From Methylotenera oryzisoli (GTDB lineage Bacteria; Pseudomonadota; Gammaproteobacteria; Burkholderiales; Methylophilaceae): a stretch of 64,000 bases of DNA. The position numbers and the translations under genes are program-made. How positions within the stretch are numbered: the first letter of the stretch is position 1; each line of letters starts with the position of its first letter. Shown piece by piece: positions 49,916 through 58,085 of this stretch. The notes under the pieces were generated by a model. It saw nothing but the letters and a program-made list of their open reading frames with translations. It had not been told where the DNA came from and did not search any database. The DNA lies in the NCBI GenBank assembly GCA_945881735.1, contig CAMCVF010000005.1:88989-152988 (forward strand), given 5' to 3'.

Positions 49916-51418
49916 TTAAGATTCATTGCGCCTGTATTGCAAGGCCTCTGCAATGTGGGCTGGCTTGATTGCCGCCTCACTACTTAAATCTGCAATGGTT
50001 CTGGCTACTTTTAAAATGCGATGATAGGCTCGTGCCGATAAATTTAATTTTGAAATAGCGTTTTTTAGCAAAGTTAAGCCCGCCTCATCCGGCTGGCATA
50101 GAGCGTCTATTTCTAAACTACCCAATCCAAAATTGGCTTTACCTTGACGCTTAAGTTGGATTTGGCGCGCTTTTTCTACCCGCGTGCGAATGGTTTCACT
50201 TGATTCGGATTGACTGCTGGATACCAATTCATCTTCTTTTAACGCTGGCACTGTAATTAACAGGTCAATTCTATCTAAAAGCGGCCCAGAAATTTTGGCG
50301 CGATAGCGCGCAATATTGTCTGGTGTGCAACGGCATTTATTATTGAAATGCCCCAAATAACCACATGGGCATGGGTTCATGGCGGCTAATAGTTGAAACG
50401 ATGCTGGAAAATCCGCCTGCCGCGCAGCGCGTGAGATGGTAATATGCCCTCTCTCTAAAGGCTCACGCAAAACCTCTAATACTTTTCGATCAAATTCTGG
50501 CAACTCATCTAAAAACAAAACACCATGATGCGCTAGCGATATTTCACCTGGGCGCGGAATGCCACCACCACCCACTAAGGCAATGCCTGATGCAGTATGG
50601 TGCGGTGAGCGATAAGGTCTGCGCTTCCAATTCTCTAATTTATACGCACCGCTTAGCGATTGAATCGCCGCGCTTTCCAGCGCCTCTTGCTCTGTCATGC
50701 TGGGTAAAATGCCTGCAAAGCGGCTAGCTAACATGCTTTTACCAGTGCCAGGTGGCCCGCTCATTAATACACTGTGCCCGCCAGCGGCGGCAATTTCTAG
50801 AGCACGTTTGGCTTGAGACTGGCCTTTTACCTCATTAAAATCTGAATACTGAATGGTTTGGGCTTGGGCATCGGCAACATATTGCTTTAGCGGAGTATGC
50901 CCACTTAAATGTGCACATACTTCTAGTAGCGAATTAGCGGGGTATATCACTGCATCTTTGACCAAACTGGCTTCTGACGCACTATTTTGAGGCAATATAA
51001 ATGCGCGCTGGTGATGCGCCGTTTTATGTACCATATGATATGTCATGGCCAGTGCACCGCGAATCGACCTTAATTCGCCTGTCAGCGCCAACTCACCGGC
51101 AATTTCGTAGCGCTCTAATGATTCTTTGGGAATCTGCCTGCTAGCGGCCAAAATACCCAAAGCAATCGGCAAGTCGTAACGACCACTTTCTTTTGGTAAA
51201 TCGGCGGGAGCTAAATTGACTGTGATTCGCCTGGCTGGGAACTCAAATTGAGCCGTTTGAATCGCCGCGCGTACACGATCTTTGCTTTCCTTTACCTCAG
51301 CCTCTGGAAGACCAACGATAGTAAAGCTAGGCAAGCCGTTTGCCAGATGCACCTCTACCACCACCTCTGGCGCGTCCATACCGCTTAGCGCGCGGCTGTG
51401 CAGAACAGCCAAACTCAT
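49916..51418 (-). CDS. comM: YifB/ComM family AAA+ ATPase (Mg chelatase-like)
   Basis: 500 aa. N-terminal ChlI-like domain (LHSRALSGMDAPEVVVEVH, SFTIVGLPE), AAA+ core with Walker A GPPGTGKSMLASR and Walker B GVLFLDELPEF, and the C-terminal Mg_chelatase region with CPCGYLGH. In Vibrio and Haemophilus ComM is a branch-migration helicase aiding integration of transformed DNA, which fits the type IV pilus genes present. The start overlaps the ubiK stop by four bases. Confidence 0.93.
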   Translation of the reverse strand: MSLAVLHSRALSGMDAPEVVVEVHLANGLPSFTIVGLPEAEVKESKDRVRAAIQTAQFEFPARRITVNLAPADLPKESGRYDLPIALGILAASRQIPKESLERYEIAGELALTGELRSIRGALAMTYHMVHKTAHHQRAFILPQNSASEASLVKDAVIYPANSLLEVCAHLSGHTPLKQYVADAQAQTIQYSDFNEVKGQSQAKRALEIAAAGGHSVLMSGPPGTGKSMLASRFAGILPSMTEQEALESAAIQSLSGAYKLENWKRRPYRSPHHTASGIALVGGGGIPRPGEISLAHHGVLFLDELPEFDRKVLEVLREPLERGHITISRAARQADFPASFQLLAAMNPCPCGYLGHFNNKCRCTPDNIARYRAKISGPLLDRIDLLITVPALKEDELVSSSQSESSETIRTRVEKARQIQLKRQGKANFGLGSLEIDALCQPDEAGLTLLKNAISKLNLSARAYHRILKVARTIADLSSEAAIKPAHIAEALQYRRNES

Positions 51419-51657
51419 TGTTGATTAAGCTTTTGCTCTAATAACTCAAGCTTAGCCTCAAGAGCGGCCAACTGTTCTCGCGTGTTGCGTAAAACTTCTG
51501 CTTGTACGTCAAACTCTTCGCGCGTCACAAGCTCCATTTTGGTGAGAACGCCCTTAATTAGTGCATGAATATTTTTATCCATGTCAGCCAAAGGTGATGA
51601 AGATTTCATCTCCTTGATTTTATTAGATAATTCTTCAATTTTTGATGAGTTAAACAA
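51415..51657 (-). CDS. ubiK: Ubiquinone biosynthesis accessory factor UbiK
   Basis: 80 aa, mostly helical. N-terminal IEELSNKIKEM, the basic patch near VLTKMELVTREEFDVQ, and a C-terminal coiled coil (about 50-78, ...EQLAALEAKLELLEQKL) identify the YqiC/UbiK family, which forms a trimer that helps UbiJ in the soluble Ubi complex. Overlaps comM, an order common in betaproteobacteria. Divergent from the porin-glnK-amtB unit. Confidence 0.9.
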   Translation of the reverse strand: MFNSSKIEELSNKIKEMKSSSPLADMDKNIHALIKGVLTKMELVTREEFDVQAEVLRNTREQLAALEAKLELLEQKLNQQ

Positions 51658-51764
51658 AATAATTTCTCCTAATTTTTAATTAGTTTACCAGATTTTTAGC
51701 GCACTTTTATATTGCGATTAATTATATAGGAAACTTAAGTTATTGATTTTAAAAGCCAATTAAT

Positions 51765-51779
51765 TGGCATGCGCCTTGC
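51765..51779 (+). promoter_or_regulatory. Sigma-54 (-24/-12) promoter upstream of porin-glnK-amtB
   Basis: TGGCATGCGCCTTGC agrees with the consensus TGGCACG-N4-TTGC at ten of eleven defined positions, with the GG and GC exactly 10 bases apart. Expected start of transcription is about 51791, leaving a leader of about 50 bases before the porin ATG. This predicts control by NtrC or a related activator under nitrogen limitation. A clear palindromic NtrC site was not found in the 100 bases upstream. Confidence 0.82.
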
Positions 51780-51839
51780 TAGATATCATCGTGGATAAAA
51801 CTACTTCATCATTTATATAACAACGTTAGGGGATACACA

Positions 51840-52778
51840 ATGCGTAATTCGTTATTATCAATTGCAATGTTAAGCATTTTCGCAATGCCAACATTTTCAC
51901 ATGCAGAAGATGCACCAGCGGCAGTAGCGGCTGCACCAGCGGAGCCAGCATCGGCTTGGGCGGCTACAGCTAATATTAGCTTTGTTTCAGATTACTACTT
52001 CCGTGGTATCTCACAATCATGGCACAAACCAGCGGTACAAGGTGGCTTTGATATTTCGCATACAAGCGGTTTTTATGCTGGTATGTGGGGTTCAAACGTA
52101 ACACCAAACACGTATCCAGACGCAAGCGTTGAGATTGATGCTTACGCTGGTTATAACGGCACTATTCCATCAGTAGAAGGTTTAGGCTACACGGTTGGTT
52201 TGTACGGCTATTTTTATCCAGGTGGATCTTGGAATAAATATACATACTTCACGGCTCCTGGCGTTCAACAAACGCCACAAGGTGGCAAATGGGATACGTA
52301 TGAAGCTAACTTCGGCGTATCTTATAAATGGTTAAGTGCTAAAGCATCGGTTACTTTAAGCGATTGGTTTGGTGCTGAACGTGAAACAGGTTGGGATGGC
52401 AGTACTAAAGGTACAACATATTTTGAATTAAACGCGGCTTATCCATTACCAATTGGCGGCTTAACATTAATTGGCCACGTTGGTCATTTAAACGTATCTG
52501 GCAATCTTGATGTGAATTACCAATCCAGCTCAGGCCAATTTCCATCAGCGACATTAGAGAGCACAAGCCCAGATTACACGGACTGGAAAATTGGTCTAAG
52601 TAAATCATTTGCTATTGGTAAAACAGAAGGCTGGAATGCTGGCGTTTACTATGTTGACTCAAGCAACGACAGTTACTGGAGTAATAGAGGTTACGGCGGT
52701 TCTAGCTTTAATGGGAGTACAGAAGCTAAAAGCTTAAGCGATGGCCGTTTTGTTGTTACAGTAGGTCGTACGTTCTAA
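51840..52778 (+). CDS. TorF-family putative porin (Gcw_chp family)
   Basis: 312 aa. Signal peptide ending in SHA, then an Ala/Pro/Glu low-complexity stretch (about 23-45) and a beta-barrel protein. The conserved N-terminal block FVSDYYFRGISQSWHKPAVQ is diagnostic of the family (TIGR02001-like). C-terminal Phe (VGRTF) agrees with outer-membrane insertion. AGGGGAT precedes ATG 51840. Proteins of this family often lie near glnK/amtB or nitrogen genes, and the sigma-54 site argues that this one helps nitrogen sources cross the outer membrane; the substrate is inferred only. Confidence 0.88.
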   Translation: MRNSLLSIAMLSIFAMPTFSHAEDAPAAVAAAPAEPASAWAATANISFVSDYYFRGISQSWHKPAVQGGFDISHTSGFYAGMWGSNVTPNTYPDASVEIDAYAGYNGTIPSVEGLGYTVGLYGYFYPGGSWNKYTYFTAPGVQQTPQGGKWDTYEANFGVSYKWLSAKASVTLSDWFGAERETGWDGSTKGTTYFELNAAYPLPIGGLTLIGHVGHLNVSGNLDVNYQSSSGQFPSATLESTSPDYTDWKIGLSKSFAIGKTEGWNAGVYYVDSSNDSYWSNRGYGGSSFNGSTEAKSLSDGRFVVTVGRTF

Positions 52779-52795
52779 TTTAGTTTTAATTCAAA

Positions 52796-52826
52796 TGAAA
52801 AAAGCCAGTTTGACTGAATTGGTTTT
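52796..52826 (+). terminator. Weak terminator/attenuator between porin and glnK
   Basis: CCAGTT-TGACTG-AATTGG with one G-T wobble, extended by an A-run before and T-run after. It lies about 20 bases past the porin stop. Partial termination here would make more porin than GlnK/AmtB while keeping all three under one promoter. Confidence 0.55.
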
Positions 52827-52845
52827 TTAAATAACCTGCCAATAG

Positions 52846-53193
<348 letters not shown>

Positions 53194-53203
53194 GGAGCAT
53201 AAA

Positions 53204-54736
53204 ATGAAAAAATTATTATCTGTTTTATCGCTAATTGCTCTTCTTAGTACGGGTGCAATTAGTTCAAGTTTTGCAGAAGATTTGCCAGCGGCAGCTGAAG
53301 CCACAGTGGAAGCTGTAGCAGAACCAGCAGCACCCGTTGTTAAAGATATGCCGGTTGCCGATGCAGAGGTGGCTCCTGTTGAAGCGATGCCAGCGGAAGC
53401 AGCAGCATCTGAGACAGCAGCACCTACACCAGTGCCAAACAAAGGCGACACAACTTGGGTAATGGTTTCTACCATATTGGTTACGCTAATGGTAATTCCA
53501 GGTTTGGCATTATTTTACGGCGGTTTAGTGCGCCAAAAAAATATGCTTTCTGTGCTGATGCAAGTATTTATGATCTTTTCACTGATGGCTGTTTTGTGGG
53601 CATTGTATGGTTACAGCGTTGCGTTCACGGGCGGCAATCCATTCTTTGGCGGATTAGGTAAAGCATTCTTGGCTGGCGTAACTCCTGAATCATTAGGCGC
53701 TACATTCAGCAAAGGTGTTTACATTCCTGAGTTCACATTCGTTGCTTTCCAATTAACATTTGCGGCTATTACGCCAGCGTTGATTGTTGGTGCGTTTGCT
53801 GAGCGTATGAAGTTTTCTGCTGTATTAGCATTTATGACTTTGTGGTTCACATTTGCTTACCTGCCAATGGCACACATGGTTTGGTACTGGGACGGTCCTG
53901 ATGCCATCACAACCGCTGAATCATTAAACATTGTTTTAGCCAATGCTGGTTGGTTATGGGCTAAAGGTGCCTTAGATTTTGCTGGTGGTACTGTTGTTCA
54001 CATTAATGCAGGTGTGGCTGGTTTAGTGGCCGCTTATGTATTAGGCAAACGTATCGGTTACGGTAAAGAGTCTATGACCCCACACAGCCTGACCTTAACA
54101 ATGGTTGGTGCTGCGCTACTATGGGTGGGTTGGTACGGCTTTAACGCTGGCTCTAATTTAGAAGCGAACGGTTATGCTGCATTAGCTTTAATCAACACAA
54201 CAATCGCTACTGGTGCTGCTACTTTATCTTGGACATTCTCTGAGTGGTTGTTAAAAGGTAAACCATCAATGCTAGGTGCTGCTTCTGGTGCTGTAGCTGG
54301 TTTAGTGGCTATTACTCCAGCATGTGGTTTCGTAGGCCCAATGGGTGCCATTATTATCGGCTTGATTGTTTCACCAATCTGCTACTTCTTTGTAGCAAAA
54401 GTGAAATACATGCTTGGTTATGATGATGCGCTTGATGTTTTTGGTGTGCATGCGGTTGGTGGCATTGTAGGTGCCTTGTTAACAGGTGTGTTTGTTAACC
54501 CAGCACTTGGCGGCGCAGGCGTAGTTGATTATGTAGCAAACGGTGTAGCGGCTTACGACTTTGGTGCACAAATGACAGCACAAATCTGGGCTGTTGGTAC
54601 GGCGATTGTGGTTTCAGGTGTGGTTGCCTATGTATCACTTAAAATCATCGACTTGGTTATAGGTTTACGTGTATCAGAAGAATCAGAGCGTGAAGGCTTA
54701 GATACCAGTGAACATGGCGAGCGCGCTTACCATTAA
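53204..54736 (+). CDS. amtB: Ammonium transporter AmtB
   Basis: Trimeric ammonium/ammonia channel of the inner membrane, closed by GlnK when nitrogen is sufficient. ATG 53204 follows AAGGAG; 510 aa. Signal peptide ending SFA, then an unusually long Ala/Glu/Pro-rich periplasmic stretch (about 25-82) before the first of 11 membrane helices (WVMVSTILVTLMVIPGLALF). Signatures present: HMVWYWDGP, DFAGGTVVHINAGVAGLV and DVFGVHAVGGIVGALL with the twin His. Terminator at 54783. Confidence 0.96.
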   Translation: MKKLLSVLSLIALLSTGAISSSFAEDLPAAAEATVEAVAEPAAPVVKDMPVADAEVAPVEAMPAEAAASETAAPTPVPNKGDTTWVMVSTILVTLMVIPGLALFYGGLVRQKNMLSVLMQVFMIFSLMAVLWALYGYSVAFTGGNPFFGGLGKAFLAGVTPESLGATFSKGVYIPEFTFVAFQLTFAAITPALIVGAFAERMKFSAVLAFMTLWFTFAYLPMAHMVWYWDGPDAITTAESLNIVLANAGWLWAKGALDFAGGTVVHINAGVAGLVAAYVLGKRIGYGKESMTPHSLTLTMVGAALLWVGWYGFNAGSNLEANGYAALALINTTIATGAATLSWTFSEWLLKGKPSMLGAASGAVAGLVAITPACGFVGPMGAIIIGLIVSPICYFFVAKVKYMLGYDDALDVFGVHAVGGIVGALLTGVFVNPALGGAGVVDYVANGVAAYDFGAQMTAQIWAVGTAIVVSGVVAYVSLKIIDLVIGLRVSEESEREGLDTSEHGERAYH

Positions 54737-54782
54737 TAATCTGCTTAATGGCTAACTTGTTTGACTGTTATGCTTGATTAAT

Positions 54783-54810
54783 AAAAACGGACGCTTCGGC
54801 GTCCGTTTTT
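54783..54810 (+). terminator. Rho-independent terminator of the porin-glnK-amtB unit
   Basis: Stem ACGGACGC-TTCG-GCGTCCGT with flanking A and T runs; extra-stable TTCG loop, of the same design as the terminator after the 2.4-kb porin. Confidence 0.93.
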
Positions 54811-54904
54811 ATTCGGTCTTTTACTTTTATAAATTCAACTCAAGAATAATACATGCTTCATAAAACTAAATAACTAATTATATAGTTATGAAATAAGTAC
54901 TCAT

Positions 54905-55148
54905 CATTTCTGATGCATGGCAAAATACTGCAGCGCTTTTTATCGCCTTGGGTGACGCGCATCGGCAACGCATTTTGCTGGCGTTTGAAGCAAACGAGCA
55001 CCTTACAATTTATTGCGGCATCATCCTAAATCCTCACCGCTGTTGTTTGATTTTGCACTAAAATGCTCTACGGTTTGAGGGCAAATCGTTTCCTGCCAAA
55101 CTATTTGAACCCAAGCGGTTTTTAGCGGATTTTATTTCTCAGCACAAT
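54905..55148 (+). pseudogene. ArsR-family regulator remnant
   Basis: One frame from about 54912 reads TAALFIALGDAHRQRILLAF then EANEHLTI, the opening of ArsR-family regulators (LGDxxRxRILxxL). After this the recognition helix (expected SRxxVSHHL) is lost, with a TAA near 55060 and small deletions, and the reading picks up again at EGKSFPAKLFEPKRFLADFI, like the wing and C-terminal helix. No start codon is evident. It runs right up to the lplT ATG, so it was probably once upstream in the same unit. The rest of the gap (54811-54904) is AT-rich and shows nothing. Confidence 0.62.
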
Positions 55149-56360
55149 ATGACTACACGTACTCATTGCAATTCAAACCAATTATTTTCACACGGTATGG
55201 TTGCCGTTTTAATTGCACAGTTTATATCGGCGCTAGCTGATAACGCGCTCTTATTTGCAGCGATTGCGCTTCTAAAATCGCAATTAGCACCTAATTGGCA
55301 AATTCCATTATTGCAAGAATTTTTTGTAGTCGCTTTTATTTTACTGGCGCCATTTGTTGGCCATTTTGCCGATGGATTCCCAAAAGGACGGGTGATGCTA
55401 ATTGCCAACTTGCTCAAACTATTAGGCGCATCTGCCATGATATTGGGCTTAAATCCCTTGCTGGCTTATGGCTTCGTAGGCATTGGCGCTGCCGCTTATT
55501 CACCTGCAAAATATGGAATATTAAGTGAAATAGTCAGCGCAGAAAAATTAGTCAAAGCCAACGGTTTGATTGAAGGCTCCACCATTGTGGCTATTCTATT
55601 GGGTGCGGTTTTGGGCGGAAAATTAGCAGATGCCTCCGTTAGCATGGCCTTATTTGCCATTTGTGCTTGTTATTTGCTGGCTGCCATCGCCAATACCTTT
55701 ATACCGGGCTTAGCCGTTGCGAGGCCTGGAACAAAGCTGTCACCACCCAGAATGGTAAAAGAGTTTTTAGAAGCGCTAAAAGTACTTTTATACAATAAAG
55801 ATGCGCGATTTTCACTGATCGGCTCTAGCGTATTTTGGGGTACAGGCTCTACCTTGCGCCTGTTATTGGTGGCATGGGTGCCCGTAGCCTTGGGTATAAA
55901 CGATTTAAGCATGCCTGCCAATTTAAGCGGCGCCGTTGCTATTGGCATCGCCATTGGCGCCGGATTAGCCGCCAATTTCATTCGTTTAGAGCATGTAAAC
56001 CGCGTGCTACCTGCTGGCCTGTTAATTGGCATATTAATTATGCTTTTTGCGCACGCCACACAACTCTACTCTGTCATTGCCCTGCTAATATTAATAGGTG
56101 CAGCTGGTGGATTTTACGTGGTGCCGCTAAACGCTTTATTGCAAGAACGAGGCCACGAAACGGTGGGTGCTGGCAATGCGGTTGCGGTACAAAACTTTTT
56201 TGAAAATTTTTGCATGATGACCTTTGTGGGTTTGTATGTTGTACTAGAAAAAAATGATGTGCCTGTAATTACCACCACCTATGTTTTTGGTGGGATTATT
56301 TTGCTGGCGATTAGCTTGTTAGCGATCACAAGATGGCAACAGTCGCAATCCAAAAAATAG
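55149..56360 (+). CDS. lplT: Lysophospholipid transporter LplT
   Basis: 403 aa major-facilitator protein that flips lysophospholipids inward for reacylation. About 12 helices. Family segments: FSHGMVAVLIAQFISALADN, PKGRVMLIANLLKLLGA, GIGAAAYSPAKYGILSE and EGSTIVAILLGAVLGG. In E. coli it neighbours the acyltransferase gene aas; none is seen here. Upstream is a decayed regulator, downstream an eroded membrane protein gene, yet this gene is intact. A 7-base hairpin (56378-56400) follows the stop without a T-run. Confidence 0.88.
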   Translation: MTTRTHCNSNQLFSHGMVAVLIAQFISALADNALLFAAIALLKSQLAPNWQIPLLQEFFVVAFILLAPFVGHFADGFPKGRVMLIANLLKLLGASAMILGLNPLLAYGFVGIGAAAYSPAKYGILSEIVSAEKLVKANGLIEGSTIVAILLGAVLGGKLADASVSMALFAICACYLLAAIANTFIPGLAVARPGTKLSPPRMVKEFLEALKVLLYNKDARFSLIGSSVFWGTGSTLRLLLVAWVPVALGINDLSMPANLSGAVAIGIAIGAGLAANFIRLEHVNRVLPAGLLIGILIMLFAHATQLYSVIALLILIGAAGGFYVVPLNALLQERGHETVGAGNAVAVQNFFENFCMMTFVGLYVVLEKNDVPVITTTYVFGGIILLAISLLAITRWQQSQSKK

Positions 56361-56451
56361 AACGCGCAAAGTGACGGTTAACGCTAGATTTTCGCGTTAA
56401 GCGATATAATCATTACTCTGTAAATGCCCACTAACAACCCTACCTAAAACT

Positions 56452-57120
56452 ATGCATTTCTTTGATTTTTTTGGCGCCATTCAGCGTGTTATTTGACGTG
56501 TTGCAAACAAGCTAGGACTATTTGCGCAACCAGTCAGAATGCTTTTGTTGTGCTTGTTTATCTTGTCTTTCTGACGCCTAGGCTTGGTCTTATGGAAATC
56601 TGAGTGTGTTGAAGCAACAGCTAAACCGATTGAAGTGATACTGCAGTGCATGTGCGTTGATATAATTAAGATGAATTTATAAGCATTAATTCCACTGCTA
56701 ATTGCAACATTTCTAGCTATCAGGCCCCTATTTAAATCTTGGCAAAAATTCACTTATTATTGGGTGATATTTAGTATTATTCTGCTGGTACTTTTAGAAG
56801 TCGTTACTCATGGCTTTATTACAGAATACGATGAACAACCTAAAAGCCTGTTTGTTGTGTACTTATAATACCCAAACGAAGTCTTCCCTATGTTGCGGGG
56901 TGGTTTTAAAATTCATGTATTTGCTAACCTTGGATTTGTGGCGTTAACAGTGTGGATTATGCGCTGCTTTATGCAGATTTATTTAAGGCTTTCTGGCATG
57001 CAATTTAATTGGCAAAACCGCTTACACTTTAAGCTATATGATTTCAAAGTTCCGCTAAAACTCGCAGTTGGCCACAAAGGCATTAAGCGTTTAATAAAGC
57101 GAATCAAAAGCCAAGCTTAA
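56452..57120 (+). pseudogene. LTA-synthase-like membrane protein remnant, four in-frame stops
   Basis: A single frame from ATG 56452 to TAA 57118-57120 stays in register for 222 codons but contains TGA at 56494 and 56572 and TAA at 56680 and 56866. The text resembles the N-terminal membrane part of LTA-synthase/phosphoglycerol-transferase proteins: KLGLFAQPVRMLLLCLFIL, VDIIKMNL, LIPLLIATFLAIRPLF, HGFITEYDEQP, LFVVYL then YPNEVF. The matching sulfatase-type catalytic domain (about 400 aa) is absent. Nonsense changes without frameshifts suggest recent loss. Assigned from pattern only. Confidence 0.66.
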
Positions 57121-57255
57121 AGTTAATCTAATGAAAATCATGAGTGTGTTTTAAGTGCTTTAGATAGTGGCTAATTTAACAGTAGGCGTAGTATTGCATT
57201 TACGTGATGCGGTTGTGAAAACAAAGCAAACGAATTTTAACTTAAGGAGATTACT

Positions 57256-57327
57256 ATGTGGACAACACCAGCTGCTACTGAAATGCGTTTCGGTTTCGAA
57301 GTTACAATGTACGTAATGAACAAGTAA
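57256..57327 (+). CDS. pqqA: PQQ precursor peptide PqqA
   Basis: 23-aa ribosomal precursor of pyrroloquinoline quinone, the cofactor of methanol and glucose dehydrogenases. Reads MWTTPAATEMR then FGFEVTMYVMNK, with the two residues that are cross-linked, Glu15 and Tyr19, in the conserved E-x-x-x-Y. AAGGAGA at 57244-57250 is an excellent ribosome site, and a strong terminator follows, so this is a free-standing gene. No pqqB-E lies in the window. Methylotrophs often carry pqqA apart from, or in more copies than, the pqqBCDE genes. It is too short for ordinary gene calling. The 135 bases before it show no clear promoter. Confidence 0.93.
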   Translation: MWTTPAATEMRFGFEVTMYVMNK

Positions 57328-57344
57328 TTTTTGTTTATCGTATT

Positions 57345-57372
57345 AAAAAGGGTGCTTTTAGCACCCTTTTTT
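57345..57372 (+). terminator. Terminator of pqqA
   Basis: AAAAGGGTGC-TTTTA-GCACCCTTTT, 18 bases past the pqqA stop, followed by more T. Supports pqqA being transcribed as its own short message. Confidence 0.92.
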
Positions 57373-57407
57373 ATTGGCGTCAGTTTTGAAAAATTCGTTT
57401 TTTATGT

Positions 57408-58029
57408 AATGTGTATTTGGATATGCAAGCTCCAGCAATTTCCATTTCCAGCAAGCCTGATACGATTCATGATTTTGGCGGCTTTCCAAAGCAGCTGTAT
57501 GAGATTGAATACCCAGCAAACAGTGCGCATGGAATGGCGGCAAAAGCGTCAGATTGGCTTATGCAAGCGAGGATTGATGCAAAAAAATAGATACAAGGCG
57601 TGATTTAGATCACGGAGCGAAGTTACCGCGGATATTGATGTACCCAAAAGACAATATTACTTTGACACAAGTTTCCATTTAAAGCGGGCAAAGCCCGCAA
57701 GCGGATAATGTGTTGCTGATTGCCAGCGGCTTTTCCGCAGAATTTAGCGCGATTTTTTTGCCCGCAACGCAATGTTAAAACCTTGGACTACGTGCCTTTG
57801 TTTGCAAATTCGCTAGCTGAAAAAATTGAGAAAAATGACACCGCAGCATTGTTTTATTAACACCATCAAAACCAATATGTGGTAAAACGCATTCTACCGC
57901 AGACCATATTTTGCCGCTATTTTTGGCGCATGGTTGGGCAAATGGGGCTGGTTATTAATTCAATAATCTTCTATACGGCAGATAACACTATTGCCTTTTT
58001 AGCGATGGGTTTTCACTATTGGGGTTAAA
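57408..58029 (+). pseudogene. DODA-type extradiol dioxygenase remnant (YgiD-like)
   Basis: Several frames in order recover the second half of a 4,5-DOPA-dioxygenase-type enzyme: MQAPAISISSKPDTIHDFGG with FPKQLYEIEYPA (from 57423), then LDHGAKLPRILMYPKDN with TLTQVSI (about 57610-57680), NVLLIASGF (about 57705), FANSLAEKIEKNDTAAL (about 57803) and HSTADHILPLFLAHGWANG (about 57895). The 5' third of the gene is gone, there are at least three stops and two or more frameshifts. The rest of 57328-58085 has no other content apart from the pqqA terminator. Confidence 0.78.
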
Positions 58030-58085
58030 TAGCAGCAGTTTTAAATATCAATCGCTTAAAATAAACGCCATAATTGCTAAGCCGC

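Noticed and set aside
56452..57120. Recoding (selenocysteine or stop read-through) to explain the TGA codons
   Set aside because: TAA codons are present in the same frame as well, no SECIS-like element is evident, and the catalytic domain is missing, so plain decay is simpler.
57150..57200. 14-base match (GCTTTAGATAGTGG) between the pqqA upstream region and the porin gene
   Set aside because: Matches of this length are expected by chance within 64 kb, and the flanking alignment is poor.
57331..57603. 90-aa open frame after pqqA
   Set aside because: It starts inside the pqqA terminator and runs out of frame over the dioxygenase remnant, whose own frame has the recognisable motifs.
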